The notes below the pieces were generated by a model. The model made no database searches and was not told the DNA's origin. It worked only from the letters and a program-made list of their open reading frames with translations. Positions 15,001 to 28,539 of a stretch of 64,000 bases of DNA are shown one piece after another. Position 1 is the first letter of the stretch; each line of letters starts with the position of its first letter. A program made the position numbers and the translations under genes. Source of the DNA: Dysidea avara (lineage: Eukaryota > Porifera > Demospongiae > Dictyoceratida > Dysideidae); assembly GCF_963678975.1 (NCBI RefSeq), contig NC_089272.1:22581399-22645398 (forward strand), read 5' to 3'.

Positions 15001-16915
15001 CCATATAAATACAATGCCCATTACAGTCCTTTCCCGAACTTGTAATGGAGCCAAACCATACGTGTCTGTTGTTGACACCTTTGTTGTCACCAATAATTAT
15101 CTGGTTGGCTGAAATGTTAACTCTGTTGAGAAAAAATCCACTTTTAATTTTTAGCTGTTTTTCAGGATTCAGCTCAACGTGAACATACTATAGCTGATCT
15201 CTCTACAGGGAGATTTGTTTGTAGCTGAACTCTCTACAGGTGATTTGTTTGCAGCTGAACTCTCTACATGATGGTTTCTTTGTAGCTGAACTCTCTACAA
15301 GGTAATTTATTTTAGCTGATGTCTCTACAAGGTCACTAGTTTGTAGCTGAACTCTCTACATGATGGTTTCTTTGTAACTGAACTCTCTACAAGGTGACTC
15401 CTTCTAGCTGATTTGATTGATTTGATTTTTTATTTAAGCTGATCTTTCTACAGGGTGATTTGTTTGTAGCTGAACTCTATACAAGGAAACTTCTTCTAGC
15501 TGATCTCTCTACAGGGAGATTTGTTTGTAGCTGAACTCTCTACAGGTGATTTGTTTGCAGCTGAACTCTCTACATGATGGTTTCTTTGTAGCTGAACTCT
15601 CTACAAGGTAACTTCTTCTAGCTGATCTCTCTACAGGGAGATTTGTTTGTAGCTGAACTCTCTATAGGTGATTTGTTTGCAGCTGATCTCTCTACAGGGT
15701 GAATTGTTTGTAGCTGATCTCTCTACAGGGTGACTTGTTTCTAGCTGATCTCTATACAGGTTACTTGTTTCTAGCTGATCTCTTGAATTCTCTTCAGGGT
15801 GACTGCTCTATTAGGATGACTGCTCTATTAGAGTATCTCGATCTCGCACTTTCTGCACTAAGTTGGATTTCGTGTTATAACTCCGTGGCTTTAAGTCTGA
15901 TTCTTCTACACCATTGAAAAGCCTTTCTAAGATGATTACTCCTTCTATACAGCGATTTTTCAAAGCATTCGCCCTAGCAGTTTATCTGGTAGGCGTGGCA
16001 AGTAGTCATTTTTATTAGCTAATCTTGATTGTGTACTTGTTACACACTGCTGGTTTTTTCGTTGTATCTTCCTGGTTTTTAGCTCGATTTCTTTCAAACC
16101 ACAAAAGGTTTGAGGTTCAATAGTTAACCTATTCACCCACCGATTTTCAGCTTCTTCTCATACGCGGTTTACCCTGTAGGCGTGACAACATATTGGTGTT
16201 ATTTTTCGTGAATAATCGATCATAACTCTTTTCCGGTTTATTGTATCCTAGCCAAAGTTGGTACAGAGATGTGCCTTTATATCCCCCTTTTGTGTGCCAA
16301 ATTTCAAGGTAATCGGATATAGCATTTGTGTTTTATAGCAGTTTTTGTAAGTGTGCGAAAGAGGAAGAAAAATAAGAAGAAAAAAAACGAAGAAACTAAG
16401 CCAATTTTTGAAGTCGCATATCTCGGGAACGCTTGAAGCGATTTCGCTCTAATTTGGAATGTGGAGTGCTGAAGGTGGAGGAAGTGTCCACAGCAAAATT
16501 CGTCTTGTTTCATCAAGGCAGCACAGAGCTATGAAAATTGCATTTTCTTTCTTCCTGTCAATATACTCACGGGTGTTACGCGCCAGCTTCTTGGGCCGCA
16601 CAACACACTACGGTGTGTCTTGATATTGAGAGAAAAATTGTATGTTAATAGGCCAATAGGTGGTGTCTGTACAAATGCATAACAAAACTAAAGTCCTTAT
16701 TTATACTGTACATGCATACATACCACATTACGTACCTCTATTTTGCTGTGATGTGCTTTATCTGATGCTTGCAGTGCAGCATTCTGATTCAGTATTACCT
16801 GTAAAAAACTTGTAGTGAATGCACAGCATGTGTACATACTGTACACCATGAAGACAATTACATGTAGACACAGTGCATTAGTCTACAAAGTGGATGTCGC
16901 TTCACTTTTAGCTAG

Positions 16916-17004
<89 letters not shown>

Positions 17005-18102
17005 ATGAAAGAATGCTGTTCCTATAATGTATGTACAGTATATGCAAGTACATACCTCTAATTCCCATTTCAGTTGTGATTGCATGGCCCGTTCTTTCTG
17101 CAACTCTTCCAAGTATTCATCAGCTCTCTTCTTAAAGTACTTGTATGAGCCCATGAGCTCAGCCATTTTGCCTCCACTTTGATCTTCACTTGATGAAGAC
17201 GAATTCTGAAATTACATACCAGTTGCATGTGTGTGCATCATACCACATAATCCACCACATTCACTTATATCAAGAGTAACTTACATAGTGAGAAGCGAAC
17301 TAAAGTATGACATAACAACAAGGATCATGGTTTGTACATATGAAGAAGCATAAAGTCAGGAATCAGTAACACCGTGCACACATGCAATGTAGGAGAGCTG
17401 TTAAGAAATACCTTATGCAGCTGTCTAAAAGCAATGAAGGCATGCTATTGTAGCTCAGTGAGAAATGTTGAGATAGTTCTGCAGTTGCCAGCAACATTGC
17501 TAGGCACATGCATACAATCAATACTATATTCAATTAACGCATGATTAATACACAAAGGGAATGAGTGTGTGAGGCGGCTACTAAGTACGTATTAGGTTGT
17601 GTGGCATAGCCCGGGGAATTTAATACAGATTTTCCTCCTTTAATATACTGTTATCCACATGGTTCCTCTCAAAAACAATAGCTCCTGGCTTAAAACAACT
17701 CTTTTGCCTAGTTTCTCCTTCAAATGTGTGTTACTAGCACTTGTACCAGAATAGATTCCTACAGATACAGTACTATCTAGGGGCAACTAACTAATACGTG
17801 TACGTGAACCGTGGCTATATTAACTGGTAAAATAAGGTATTCTGTAAATGGGATATACAGGAGATACAAAGAATTATAACACTACAGACACTATACCCAC
17901 CCCCCACATGCTCTAAGGTTACATGTGTTGATTGTACACTGTGTATAGAAACATGCTCAAATGTATACACACACGCACACACATGAACGCATGGCATGCA
18001 CGCATATACACACACCTGCAATAATTGTAGTTGCTGGGTCAGATGCTCATTCACTTGTGTCAGGTACTGTATTCTCAATTCTTTATCATCACCAAGTACC
18101 AG
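74..18102 (-). CDS. Kinesin coiled-coil stalk exons 13-28
   Basis: Exons: 13 18,102-18,016; 14 17,205-17,056; 15 16,798-16,736; 16 11,965-11,807; 17 11,695-11,642; 18 10,280-10,239; 19 8,926-8,873; 20 8,758-8,705; 21 8,421-8,368; 22 6,200-6,075; 23 5,884-5,825; 24 5,773-5,648; 25 5,247-5,206; 26 979-926; 27 555-511; 28 136-74. All are phase 0 with lengths divisible by three; five of them (17, 19, 20, 21, 26) are exactly 54 nt and two (22, 24) exactly 126 nt. Products are Leu/Glu/Gln/Lys-rich heptad sequence without stops. Exon 14 has a Ser-rich patch ([11 protein letters not shown]) that probably forms a flexible hinge. Single small exons could have been missed in the repeat-rich introns. Confidence 0.8.
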
Positions 18103-21100
18103 CTGTGGTGGTTTAAAAACATGTACATAGCTACATACAGTACACACATTATACACATTAGAATTTCAATGATTATTTGTAGAGGCTGATAATTGACTGT
18201 TTTTGCCAAATTCTTTTGATATATATGGCCTACACAGGCTAAATAGGGTGTTTAGTTACCAGGGCATGCCAAAAGAAAAGTGCATGCTGTACTATAGCTT
18301 AAGATTGTAAAATAGGTTGAAAAAGAAAGAATATATGTAAGCACAATGCAAACACTACTACTGTCTGTATCTTGCTACAGTACATGTTTGATTGGCTTCA
18401 ATATCAACATAGAAATAGATGACAGGTGATAGATGAAACAATACATGTATGTGTCAGTATACAGGGTGTATGTACACTGTCCATCTACACATGTGTAGTG
18501 TATAGGAAACACACAAGCCACAATATCATACACTGTACTTATGCAACTTACAACATACCTCGTTCACTTTCGGTCGATTGGTTATTGTCATTGCACGATC
18601 TGCAAACTACAGTAAAAGGTAGTAAAATAATCACTATTACAAAAAAAAAAAAATGTACACATATGCAAAATCAAAATGGATAGTACAGCTAGTACAGCTA
18701 CTGTAATACATACTGTATGCTGTAGCTCACCTGTAGTGTAAGGTGGGTCTCCTCCACAACATTAGGAGACACTGTACATAAAATACAAGTTTGGGAATTT
18801 CCACCAAGTGAAGAGGAGAGTAGTCTGGTGAGTTTTGACTCCCGAAAGCTAATATGGCTAAACAGAGTACAACACAGTATGAAAGGCATCGTGCACAGTG
18901 TATACAATCAAGAGCATATAACAGTAACCAAAAGTATTAAATGGCATATTATCTCATGATCACACAGAATAACATGCATGGATATTCCAGTAATTGTTCA
19001 TATATGATGCTGTTAGTTGCTGTATTTAATCCAATTTGGTTACTAAATAAAGCAAGCGAAAACATCATAGCAAAACCACGATACAGGTAGTACGTACAGT
19101 ATGTTAAAAGTGAAATAGCAGTTCTGGCACTGCCCAGTGGATACCTGAAGGAGACAACATGCTTGTTCGTGTCAATGCTTTCAAGAGCGAGCTGAAGTTA
19201 TCTTGGATCCTTACACTTTCCCTGTACAACAACTGTTGAATTCTTGGTTGAATATATATATATAACACAAAAAGCTGGTGAACTACGACTCATTGCCATG
19301 TACACATTTCAAATTACGATTTTGCGTAAATAAACAATTACTGAAACATCCGTGTTATTCTCTATGCAATTATTAATTATGGGGTAAAACAAAGTTCAAT
19401 TCTCTAGGTTAATATTACACTCTTGATTGAATGACAATGGATAATACAAATGTTTTGTATGTATTTGATAATTTTGATTAGAAATCTGGTCACATTATTG
19501 AATCATGAATGTATTATATGAGTATATGTATTATGTTTAATGACGTTTGGATGCACTAGTGAATGTACTACTTGTACAGAACAAAAATACCATAAGGATC
19601 AATGTACAGTACTTGCAATACTGTATGTATGTATAGCCACAGAGCTGCTTTCAACCTTACCTCTGCTTTCGACTTAATTCTGAAATCACTTTCCCTAAAG
19701 TAAGCAAGCTCTTATTGATAAAACCTGCTTCCTTAAGTCTGATTCCTTGAGCACCTCCTTGCCCAGCCCTCTCTGACCCCGCAAGATCAACAAAATTCTA
19801 TAGTAGATAAGCATAAATTAATACACATCAGTTAGTACACTGTACATCATCCATGCTGCCAAGAACATATAGTGGATAGCACAATACATTAATTGCAACC
19901 TTACAGTGAGTTTAGACAACATGTGTATAGTACTTACCAAGATACCCATTTTGCATACATGGTCAGTCTTCTTGTGATTCAGTGTAACTCTGAAGACTGT
20001 ATGAGACCGTGAGCTGTGCTCATTAAACTTGGTACTTCCATACTTTCTGTTAGCTGTGTAGAGAAGTACCAAGTACAGGATATACAACATAAGTTTAGTA
20101 TTCATATGTACATCGTGTATGTATCAGGCATACTGTATGCACTCCTGTATTTGCATTCACCTGAGGTCCCACAAAAGTTATAAGGTGAATATGTGTACTA
20201 CTAGTATTAAAAAAAAAAATAATTTAAAAATGAAGTAGGGATCTACACCTGTATGCAATAAAAAGTAGTGAAATAAGAGATGAATGATGCATGCTACTAC
20301 AGCATAGCTCGATGGGAAAGTCATTACTTTGGCACTGAACAAAATAATTGTGTTACAGCTAATGTGCCAAAGTAGGGACTTTTCCGTCGAGCTATGCTGT
20401 AATACCATCATTCATCTCTTACTTCACTACTTTTTATTGCATAGATCCCTACTTCATTTTTAAATTAACAATATTTAATTTTTTAAAGAAATACTAGCTT
20501 GTTTAGTTTTTCATTGTAGCACAGCTAGCTACAATGTAAATTGTGACTGTTCTATTAGAATATCCTACATGACTGTTGTATTAGAGTATATCTCGAGTCA
20601 GCCAAGAGGTGTGCAGCTAGCCAGACCAATAAGGGCTGGGGTGAGGTCATCTTGTTTACTGATAAATAAATAGCTAGACTGTTAAGAGGTGCATGTGATC
20701 TCCGTACTCTATGGCTAATAGTCCGATCTTTATTTGATGGGCAGGGTCATGAACCTATCACGAACGGATCCCATTCGCGGAGTTGCAGGCAGATATCCAG
20801 CTAGTATATCTCTTCTATAGTCTGAAGCACTCCTGAAATGCAGCTCTGAAATAATTCTGTGGCATCTAAATCAGAGCTTATGATAACGTCCGGACACCAG
20901 ACAAAATCCGGTCAAATTACACAGATGTTTGACCATAATGCAATTCGTCCGGAAACAGTGTCCCATCAAAGCATAAGGAAGAAGCCTAAGGGCTGAGCTG
21001 GCATGCTACACACTGTATCAACAATAACAACCACTTAGTTGTCAGGAGATAGAATACATTCTTACAACCCAAGGGAGTGACCACAAATGTACCACTGTCA

Positions 21101-22546
21101 ACCCTCTGGTGTACAGTGTTGGGAAAGTTACTTTGTAAAAGTAATTAGTTACATATTACTTGCAACTGAACTATTTAGTTACAGTTACATATTACCCATA
21201 AAATAAAGTAACTATAATAATATTACATATTATATTACTTTTGTGTCCATAGCCTTAAGCTGTCACGTGTGAAACTACCACCTTATCTGATTGCGTTGTT
21301 GGACAATATGCAAATTTTGGTTATAAGTAAGAAGCTGGTGAATAAGCTTCATTCAGTAGGCTTCGTTACTCAGGGGATAACTAACGAGATTAGTAACTTC
21401 GTTACTTGTAGTAATAAAATTACGTAATATTAAACTCGTTACAGTAACTATATTACATAGGTAACGCATTACATTTGTAAGTAAAGTACCTTGCATTATA
21501 TTACCTGTTTTATAGCGTATTTCGTTATATTACTTTGTTACCACAAAAGTAATAATATTACGTACTGCAACGCGCTACTCCCAACACTGCTGGTGTACTG
21601 TAACCACATAACAGTTGCAGTAAGGCATGTGACAATCTCACCACTATAATGTTCATTTGCTATGCTACAGTGGACATATTGGACATTCATCTTCTACATG
21701 TCCAGTCAATTTTGGCAATTGTCCAGCCAATTTTGACAATTGTCCAGCCAATTTTGGTTTGCCAGGACATTGTGGCAGGACAACAGAGAATTCTTATCAT
21801 AAGCTCTGCTAAATATGCTGGAACTAATAGTTTTATGTATGGGAAATCCTCATTACGGGTTTGACGGGTCTTGGTTACGTGAGGTTACGGGCTCAGAATC
21901 AGCCTCACTTCACAAAATATAACCTTCATACAAATCTTCAGTCATTGGAGACTTACAGTAGTTGTTACTTTAAAAATTCTCATAACTTGTCACAATTCTT
22001 AGTAATAGCGCCACAAAAATTATTGGTGCCACGCCTGAGCAACCATAGCAAAGTTCCAGGACATACTGGCTACAAACCGCCGTGATTTGGTAACACTCAC
22101 TTAATATAATAGTAAATAGAAACTGTCAAGGTAAATTCAAGAAGAAACAAAGTATAGTTAGTGAGATATCGCCACTCAAAGTCTCTGCCCGTAATGGGAA
22201 TTGTCCGTAGTGACGTCACTGTTGCAAATCCCTACTTGTACAGTACTATATGTATATTATCTATGGTTTGGTCTCTAGCCTTGTGACTGGCCGCACAAGC
22301 AGGCAGAAGCAGACTAAAATTCAAGTTTCGGTGATTTTTAAAATTCTATATCCGGCCACCTGTAAGTGTATCGTTATATTTAATGCTGTATTATATATTA
22401 TATGGACTAGTACTAATCCATAAAGGTGATTTCCGTGGCGTAAAACATCTCTAGGATGATTTTTTTTAAAAGATGGAATTTTGGCAGCCAGCGATATTTT
22501 CAAGGGGAACCCTACTCGTGTCGTTTGATATTTACCAACCTATATA

Positions 22547-22592
<46 letters not shown>

Positions 22593-25500
22593 ACGTATAC
22601 AGTGTGTATTCATATGAACAATGGTTTTTATGTTGAAGAAGCCAAAATGTACAGGGTGTGTATGAGAATTCAAAACTATAACATAGCATTAAACTTCTGG
22701 ACAAAGTGAGCAAGCTGGCTTACAGGCAGGCAGACAAAAAATCATGCTTCAGTGATTTTTTTAAAATTCTATACCCAGCCGCCTGTAAACATTTTCTTGT
22801 TTTTTTTAAATGCTGTGAAAGGCAGCATTTTTGGGGGGATCCCTGCTTAAACAGTACTACTGTACTGTTTGATATTCCATACATGTACAGTAGTGCACTA
22901 GAACCATTTATGACCTTTGAAATATTTGGAGTACAAGAAGCAGCTTCTTCAATTTCCCATCATTTTTCACAAGTATGGCAGAATCACCAGTGCTCACTCT
23001 CTGACTAACTTAATCAACTTATCCTTTCTGGAACTGGACTTTGCAGTAAAAACCCACACAGTACTCAAGTTGTTGTATCAAAATACTGTAAGTACAGTGT
23101 ACTGGAGTGAGTAGAGATCATGTTATTGCCCTGGCCTGCCAGGCCAAGTTACACCAACATAAATGTAGCTAGATTTTGTGCCAAGCTCCCAAAGGCATGT
23201 AATTTAGCTTGACCGTACCATTTCAACTCCATTCATTTTGAGCCCTAGGTGGTGTCTACCCCCACCAATCCTAATTTTTCACTTCTACGTGTAGCCATTG
23301 TACACAGATCTGTTTATGCGACAACTAATTTGTAAAATGGGAAATAATTGTAAAAAGTACCATGTCAATGTATACAATGTACAGTAGAACATCAAGTAAC
23401 CCAAACCCTCAATTATTCCTGAGGTGAGAGTGATTGTAGTTTCCTGGTGTGTGTTCTATTAGAGTAATTGAGCTTTATTTTATAAATGAATGGACTTCAT
23501 TTACCTGAGCAAATTCACTACCTGATCACTTTTGTGGTCAAATGTGTTTACATGTACTGTAGATGAAGGCTGGAGGTCCTGTAATGGTATTATTTTGTAG
23601 CTCGTCCACTTTAAATTGTTAATTATAATTTATTGTAAGCAGATCTTCCCATATTTATTGCTGCAAATACACAAAGGTACACTACAGCTCTACCTTTTTG
23701 ACCATTTATTTTTTATGTAAATTTTTTCATACAAAACCTCATTTCATTTTCAGAAGTAGTGCATAAACTAATGCTAGAAATGAGCATTCGAATATTTGAA
23801 TGAAAAACTGCAGATTATTCAAACATTTAAAACCCACAATCAAAATTTTAAATGTATTGAATCTAAGGATTACTAAGACCTATTGTTGTGAGGATTCTAT
23901 GCACTTACAGTACTACTCTTTGATATAGACCATAAAGTGAGTGTAAACAGCAGCAAAGTATGCTAGCGGTTTTGGCTTCACATGCACCTGACTGTAGAAC
24001 AGGCTGTTAACTAAGTGTAGTAAACAATAGCTAAGTACAAAGTAAATGTTAATAACGGGTCATTCCATACCAAATCAACCAAAAAAAAATCCTGACCCCT
24101 TCGGATTTTCATGAAATTTGGCATAGACATGGACTCTACTAAGAAACTTTCTCACACCAAAATTTGGCCCATTTTATTGATCTCCCTTTAAGATATGACC
24201 GCTCAAAGTTTATTAGGAAATATTACAGCAGCTTACACAGATTTAATACAGGTTTTTGCAATTGAATTCGGCGACTTTGCAATTGAATTCGTAGCTTTTG
24301 CAATTGAATTCGTCCCGTTTGCAATTGAAATTGTAGCTTTTGCAACTGAATTCGCCCGTTTGCAATTGAATTCGTCACTTTTGCAACAGAATTAGTCGCT
24401 TTTGCAGTTAAATTCGTCCATAACAAGAATAGCAGCTGGAGCAAACACGAAAACATGATGTAGCAGCTGCTACAAGAACTTGTTCAAGTACAACAGTAGT
24501 AAACAACTCTTTATAAGGCAATAATTCTTCCTCTGCAGCCTCTCCAGCAACATTCCAAACTCTACTGCGCCATTTGCGATGGGTGTGGTCACTCGCTAGC
24601 AAGCTAATTAGCTAATTAGCTTGTCAGACAGCTATCAACTTCGCTTAATACCAGATTCAATTACCTTCTAGTGTCTCAAGTGTAACTATCCAAGGCATAA
24701 ATAATTCATCTCTTAATGAACGGTTGGTTTCTTGGAGCCATTTTGTTTATGACGAATTGTGATGCAAACGCGACGAATTCTATTGCAAAAATGACTAATT
24801 CAACTGCAAAACCGATGAATTCAATTGCAAAACCGACAAATTCAATTGCAAACAGGACGAATTCAATTGCAAAACAGACGGATTCAATTGCAACAGGACG
24901 AATTCAATTGCAAAACCAACAAATTCAATTGCAAACAGGACAAATTCAATTGCAAACAGGACAAATTCAATTGCAAAACCGACGAATTCAATTGCAAACG
25001 GGACGAATTCAATTGCAAAAACCTGTAAAATGGCCATAACTTTGTCAGTAATTGCCACAGAGCTTGTCTGTTTAGATTTTTGGAATGTTTATTAAATTCT
25101 CTTTAAAGTATTATAATTATCCAAAAATGTGACTTTTCCTTTGATCTTAGGTTTTTCAAAAATGGATAATTTAATTGCTTTTATTTTTTTGTTCAAATGT
25201 TCTTCTAATAGCCTTCTTTCATGCCAGTAAGTTTGAAGTTGGGATGACAAGTACAGGGGTGTAGATCATGAGTTATGGCTACATACGTAATTCTTATTGA
25301 TGTTTACATGCTACAGGGGGTATAACTATGAACACTACTATAACAATACTAACTTTTAAATTCAATTATAGTATGGAATCTCATCAGAATATGGTAAAGT
25401 TGTAATAAACATATGGTTGGAGGCATAGTACACATGTATAATTACAAGATTAAACAGAAGTATTAATACTCTCCATTGCTGAAGGACCCATTTTATGTAT

Positions 25501-28456
25501 ATCAATACAGTTATGAAAGCTGGTGCAAATACCGTCAAAAGTCCATAATAGAGATTTTGTACCAAATATTGGGAAGGTTTGGTGCTTAAGTTTGATGAAG
25601 AAAATAGTTTGACAAAATTGTGGTAACTTAACCAAATTTGCTAAACAATTTCTCCACTAAGCTTTTCTGTTATTATTCTGTATAGTCCTTGTCTAACATG
25701 TATAATTTCTTTTGCGGAATCTGTATGTAATGTTTTTTGATGTAACAACTACACATCATAAAGTCACAAGGGATGGGGAGCAACACAGACATTAGCGCAT
25801 TGCCTTGTTAATATAGGTGGTAGAGTATAGACTGTCTGTGAGATCAAGGCCTCTGTATATCTACTCTGTACAACAGCATGAATTTTCAAAAATGTATTGC
25901 ACCAGTAACACTTAGAAGCTGCACCACTGGAAAATTTCATATATGGACATCGACATTGACTAAAACATTATTGCATATTTCAAAACCAAAAGATAAATTT
26001 GTAAAGAATATTTTCATTTTCTGAAACTTTGGGTTTCATTCGTAGCTGGACATACAGTATGTGCAGTAGTTCACTGCCGTGTATTTTTTTTTTGCTATAC
26101 CATAGATGAACACTAAATGTTGTAAATGTACTGTAGGATATCTTAAACTGTGATGCATTTTTCATGAAAAATCAGGAGTTGTACTGTAGGTCAGTAATTT
26201 ACACCTCATACTAAACTTGCAAAGATTCAAGAAAATTGGTTTACATTATCAGTGTCCAATTGTGTGTAACTACTCCAAATTACATGGTCATAGTACCAAG
26301 AGTACATAATAAAAATAGGGAGGGCCCTCCCTATTTTTATTATGTACTCTTGATAGTACATTCTATTACTGAGTTACAAAATTTTAAAAACATTACACCA
26401 AATTTTGGAACAGTGCACTATTCCCCTGTGGAGTTTTCTTTGCACTGGCACTTTCTTGTGATTTTATGAAATGTAGCTGTTATGTTAAAACACTTTGCAT
26501 ACAGATATTACAAAACTAATGATACATGTCAGAGATGCTATGGAATAGCAGAAAAGTTTGGCAGGGGAGATGTTTGGCAAAGTAATGAAAACTAAAACCC
26601 TCCAACAATTTAAATGGAAAAGTTTCACAATTTGTCTAACTTTTTTCCTTACTAAACTTACAGTACCATAAGATAATTTACCACCAAACCTTCCCAATAT
26701 AATTATGGTATACAATCTCTATTATGGACTTTTGATGATATTTGCACCAGTTATCATAACTGCATTGATATAATATATTATATGTACATAAAATGGGAGT
26801 ATTGGTGTGCTTTCAGCAATGGATAGTATTAATATTTCTGTTTAATCTTGTGATTATACCTGTACATGTGTACTATGCCTCCAACCACATGTGTATTACA
26901 ACTTTACCATATTCTGATGAGATTCCATACTATAATTGAATTTAAAAGTTTGTATTGTTATTGTAGTGTTCATACTGTATGTGTAGTTATACCCCCCCTG
27001 TAGCATGTAAACATCAATAAGAATTACGTATGTAGCCATAACTCATGATCTACTTGTCATCCCAATGGCATGAAAGAAGGCTATTAGAAGAATATTTGAA
27101 CAAAAAATAAAAGGAATTAAAATATCCATTTTTGAAAAAACTAAGATCAAAGGAAAAAGTCACATTTTTGTGGTTTGACCTTTTCCTTTGAGTAATTATA
27201 ATGAATTATACATTACTTGAAAGAGAATTTAATAAGCATTCCAAAAATCTAAACAGACAAGCTCTGTGGCAATTACTGACAAAGTTATGGTTTTATTAAA
27301 TCTGTGTAAGCTGCTGTAATATTTCCTAATAAACTTTGAGCGGTCATATCTTAAAGGGAGATCAATAGAATGGACCAAATTTTGGTGTGAGAAAGTTTCT
27401 TAGTAGAGTCCATGTCTATGCCAAATTTCATGAAAATCCAAATGGGTCAGGATTTTTTTTTTGGTTGATTTGGTATGGAATGACCCTAACTTGACACCTG
27501 GTGTGTGTCATATGTCCTGTACCATTTTTACCATTTTCAGCTGCATGTGACCTAATCATATACATTGGGCACAGGATTCAAATGTTATGAATTTGTGCTC
27601 GAATGTTCCCAAACAAATGAACATTCAAATTTCAGAACATTCGTTTATGCATCCTTCAGAAGCATGACACTAACCAGTGAGGCATATCTTTCAACTTGAA
27701 AGGATGCTGCTATACATGGTAGCCTACAAGGATGCTGCTATACATGACTTGTAGTTTAGAGCTCAGGTGCACAAGAGTTATTATACAGTATATGGGGTGT
27801 ACTTGTATTTTGAACCAGCTGCCAGCATAAGGCTGGAGGCCAAACGAAGCAACACATGGCCGCTATTTTATGCCACAATAACAAATTCACCAGCAGGATG
27901 TGCCTTTTGGGGCACTGACAAGTGTGTGCCTTCCACACCTTGTCTTCATCCTCAATCAGCCTTGTCTTGGTCCTTCATGCAATGAAACTATATTAATTGA
28001 GGTGCCAATTTTCCCTAATAACACTTTCCTTGAACAGCACATTTAGACACTGTGAATGCCTTAAGCTTGGTAGATACCTGTAACTTCAGTATCACGCTTT
28101 TTAACACCATCTCTTGCATGGTTGATTAATCGTAACGATCGAACACCAAGGCTCTTAACAATCTATTTTCTTGATCACAGTGACACACCCCGTTATTATT
28201 GGTCTAGCTGTATTCATAATGCCAGCACAATGAAAATATTTAACAGTGACCACCTCTGGTAGGTGAAGATACTCTAACACAGTAGTCACCCTAATAGAAA
28301 CAGTCACACTTTGGCATTGAACAAAATGATGGTTATAACATGCCAATGTAGGGGTTTTCCCACCAAGCTATGCTGTAGTACCATATTGTTTTATCGCTTG
28401 GATGAGTTGGATCCCTACTTTACTTTAAATTAATTTTTAATATATATGTACACTGA

Positions 28457-28539
<83 letters not shown>

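Larger units (their letters stand above)
24057..27486. mobile_element. 3.4-kb long-inverted-repeat element
   Basis: Starts GGGTCATTCCATACCAAATC and ends with the complement, with TAAC on both flanks (possible 4-bp target duplication). The arms pair over more than 1 kb: 24,057-24,245 and 25,030-25,650 against 26,540-27,486. The left arm carries two inverted tandem arrays, and a perfect palindrome sits near the axis. No transposase frame was found. Confidence 0.8.

Noticed and set aside
13312..15790. CRISPR-like regular repeats
   Set aside because: Units are adjacent and diverged without unique spacers; a eukaryotic minisatellite.
24716..25058. ORFs encoding NSIAKPT / FAIEFV repeats
   Set aside because: They arise from the GCAATTGAATTCG tandem array.
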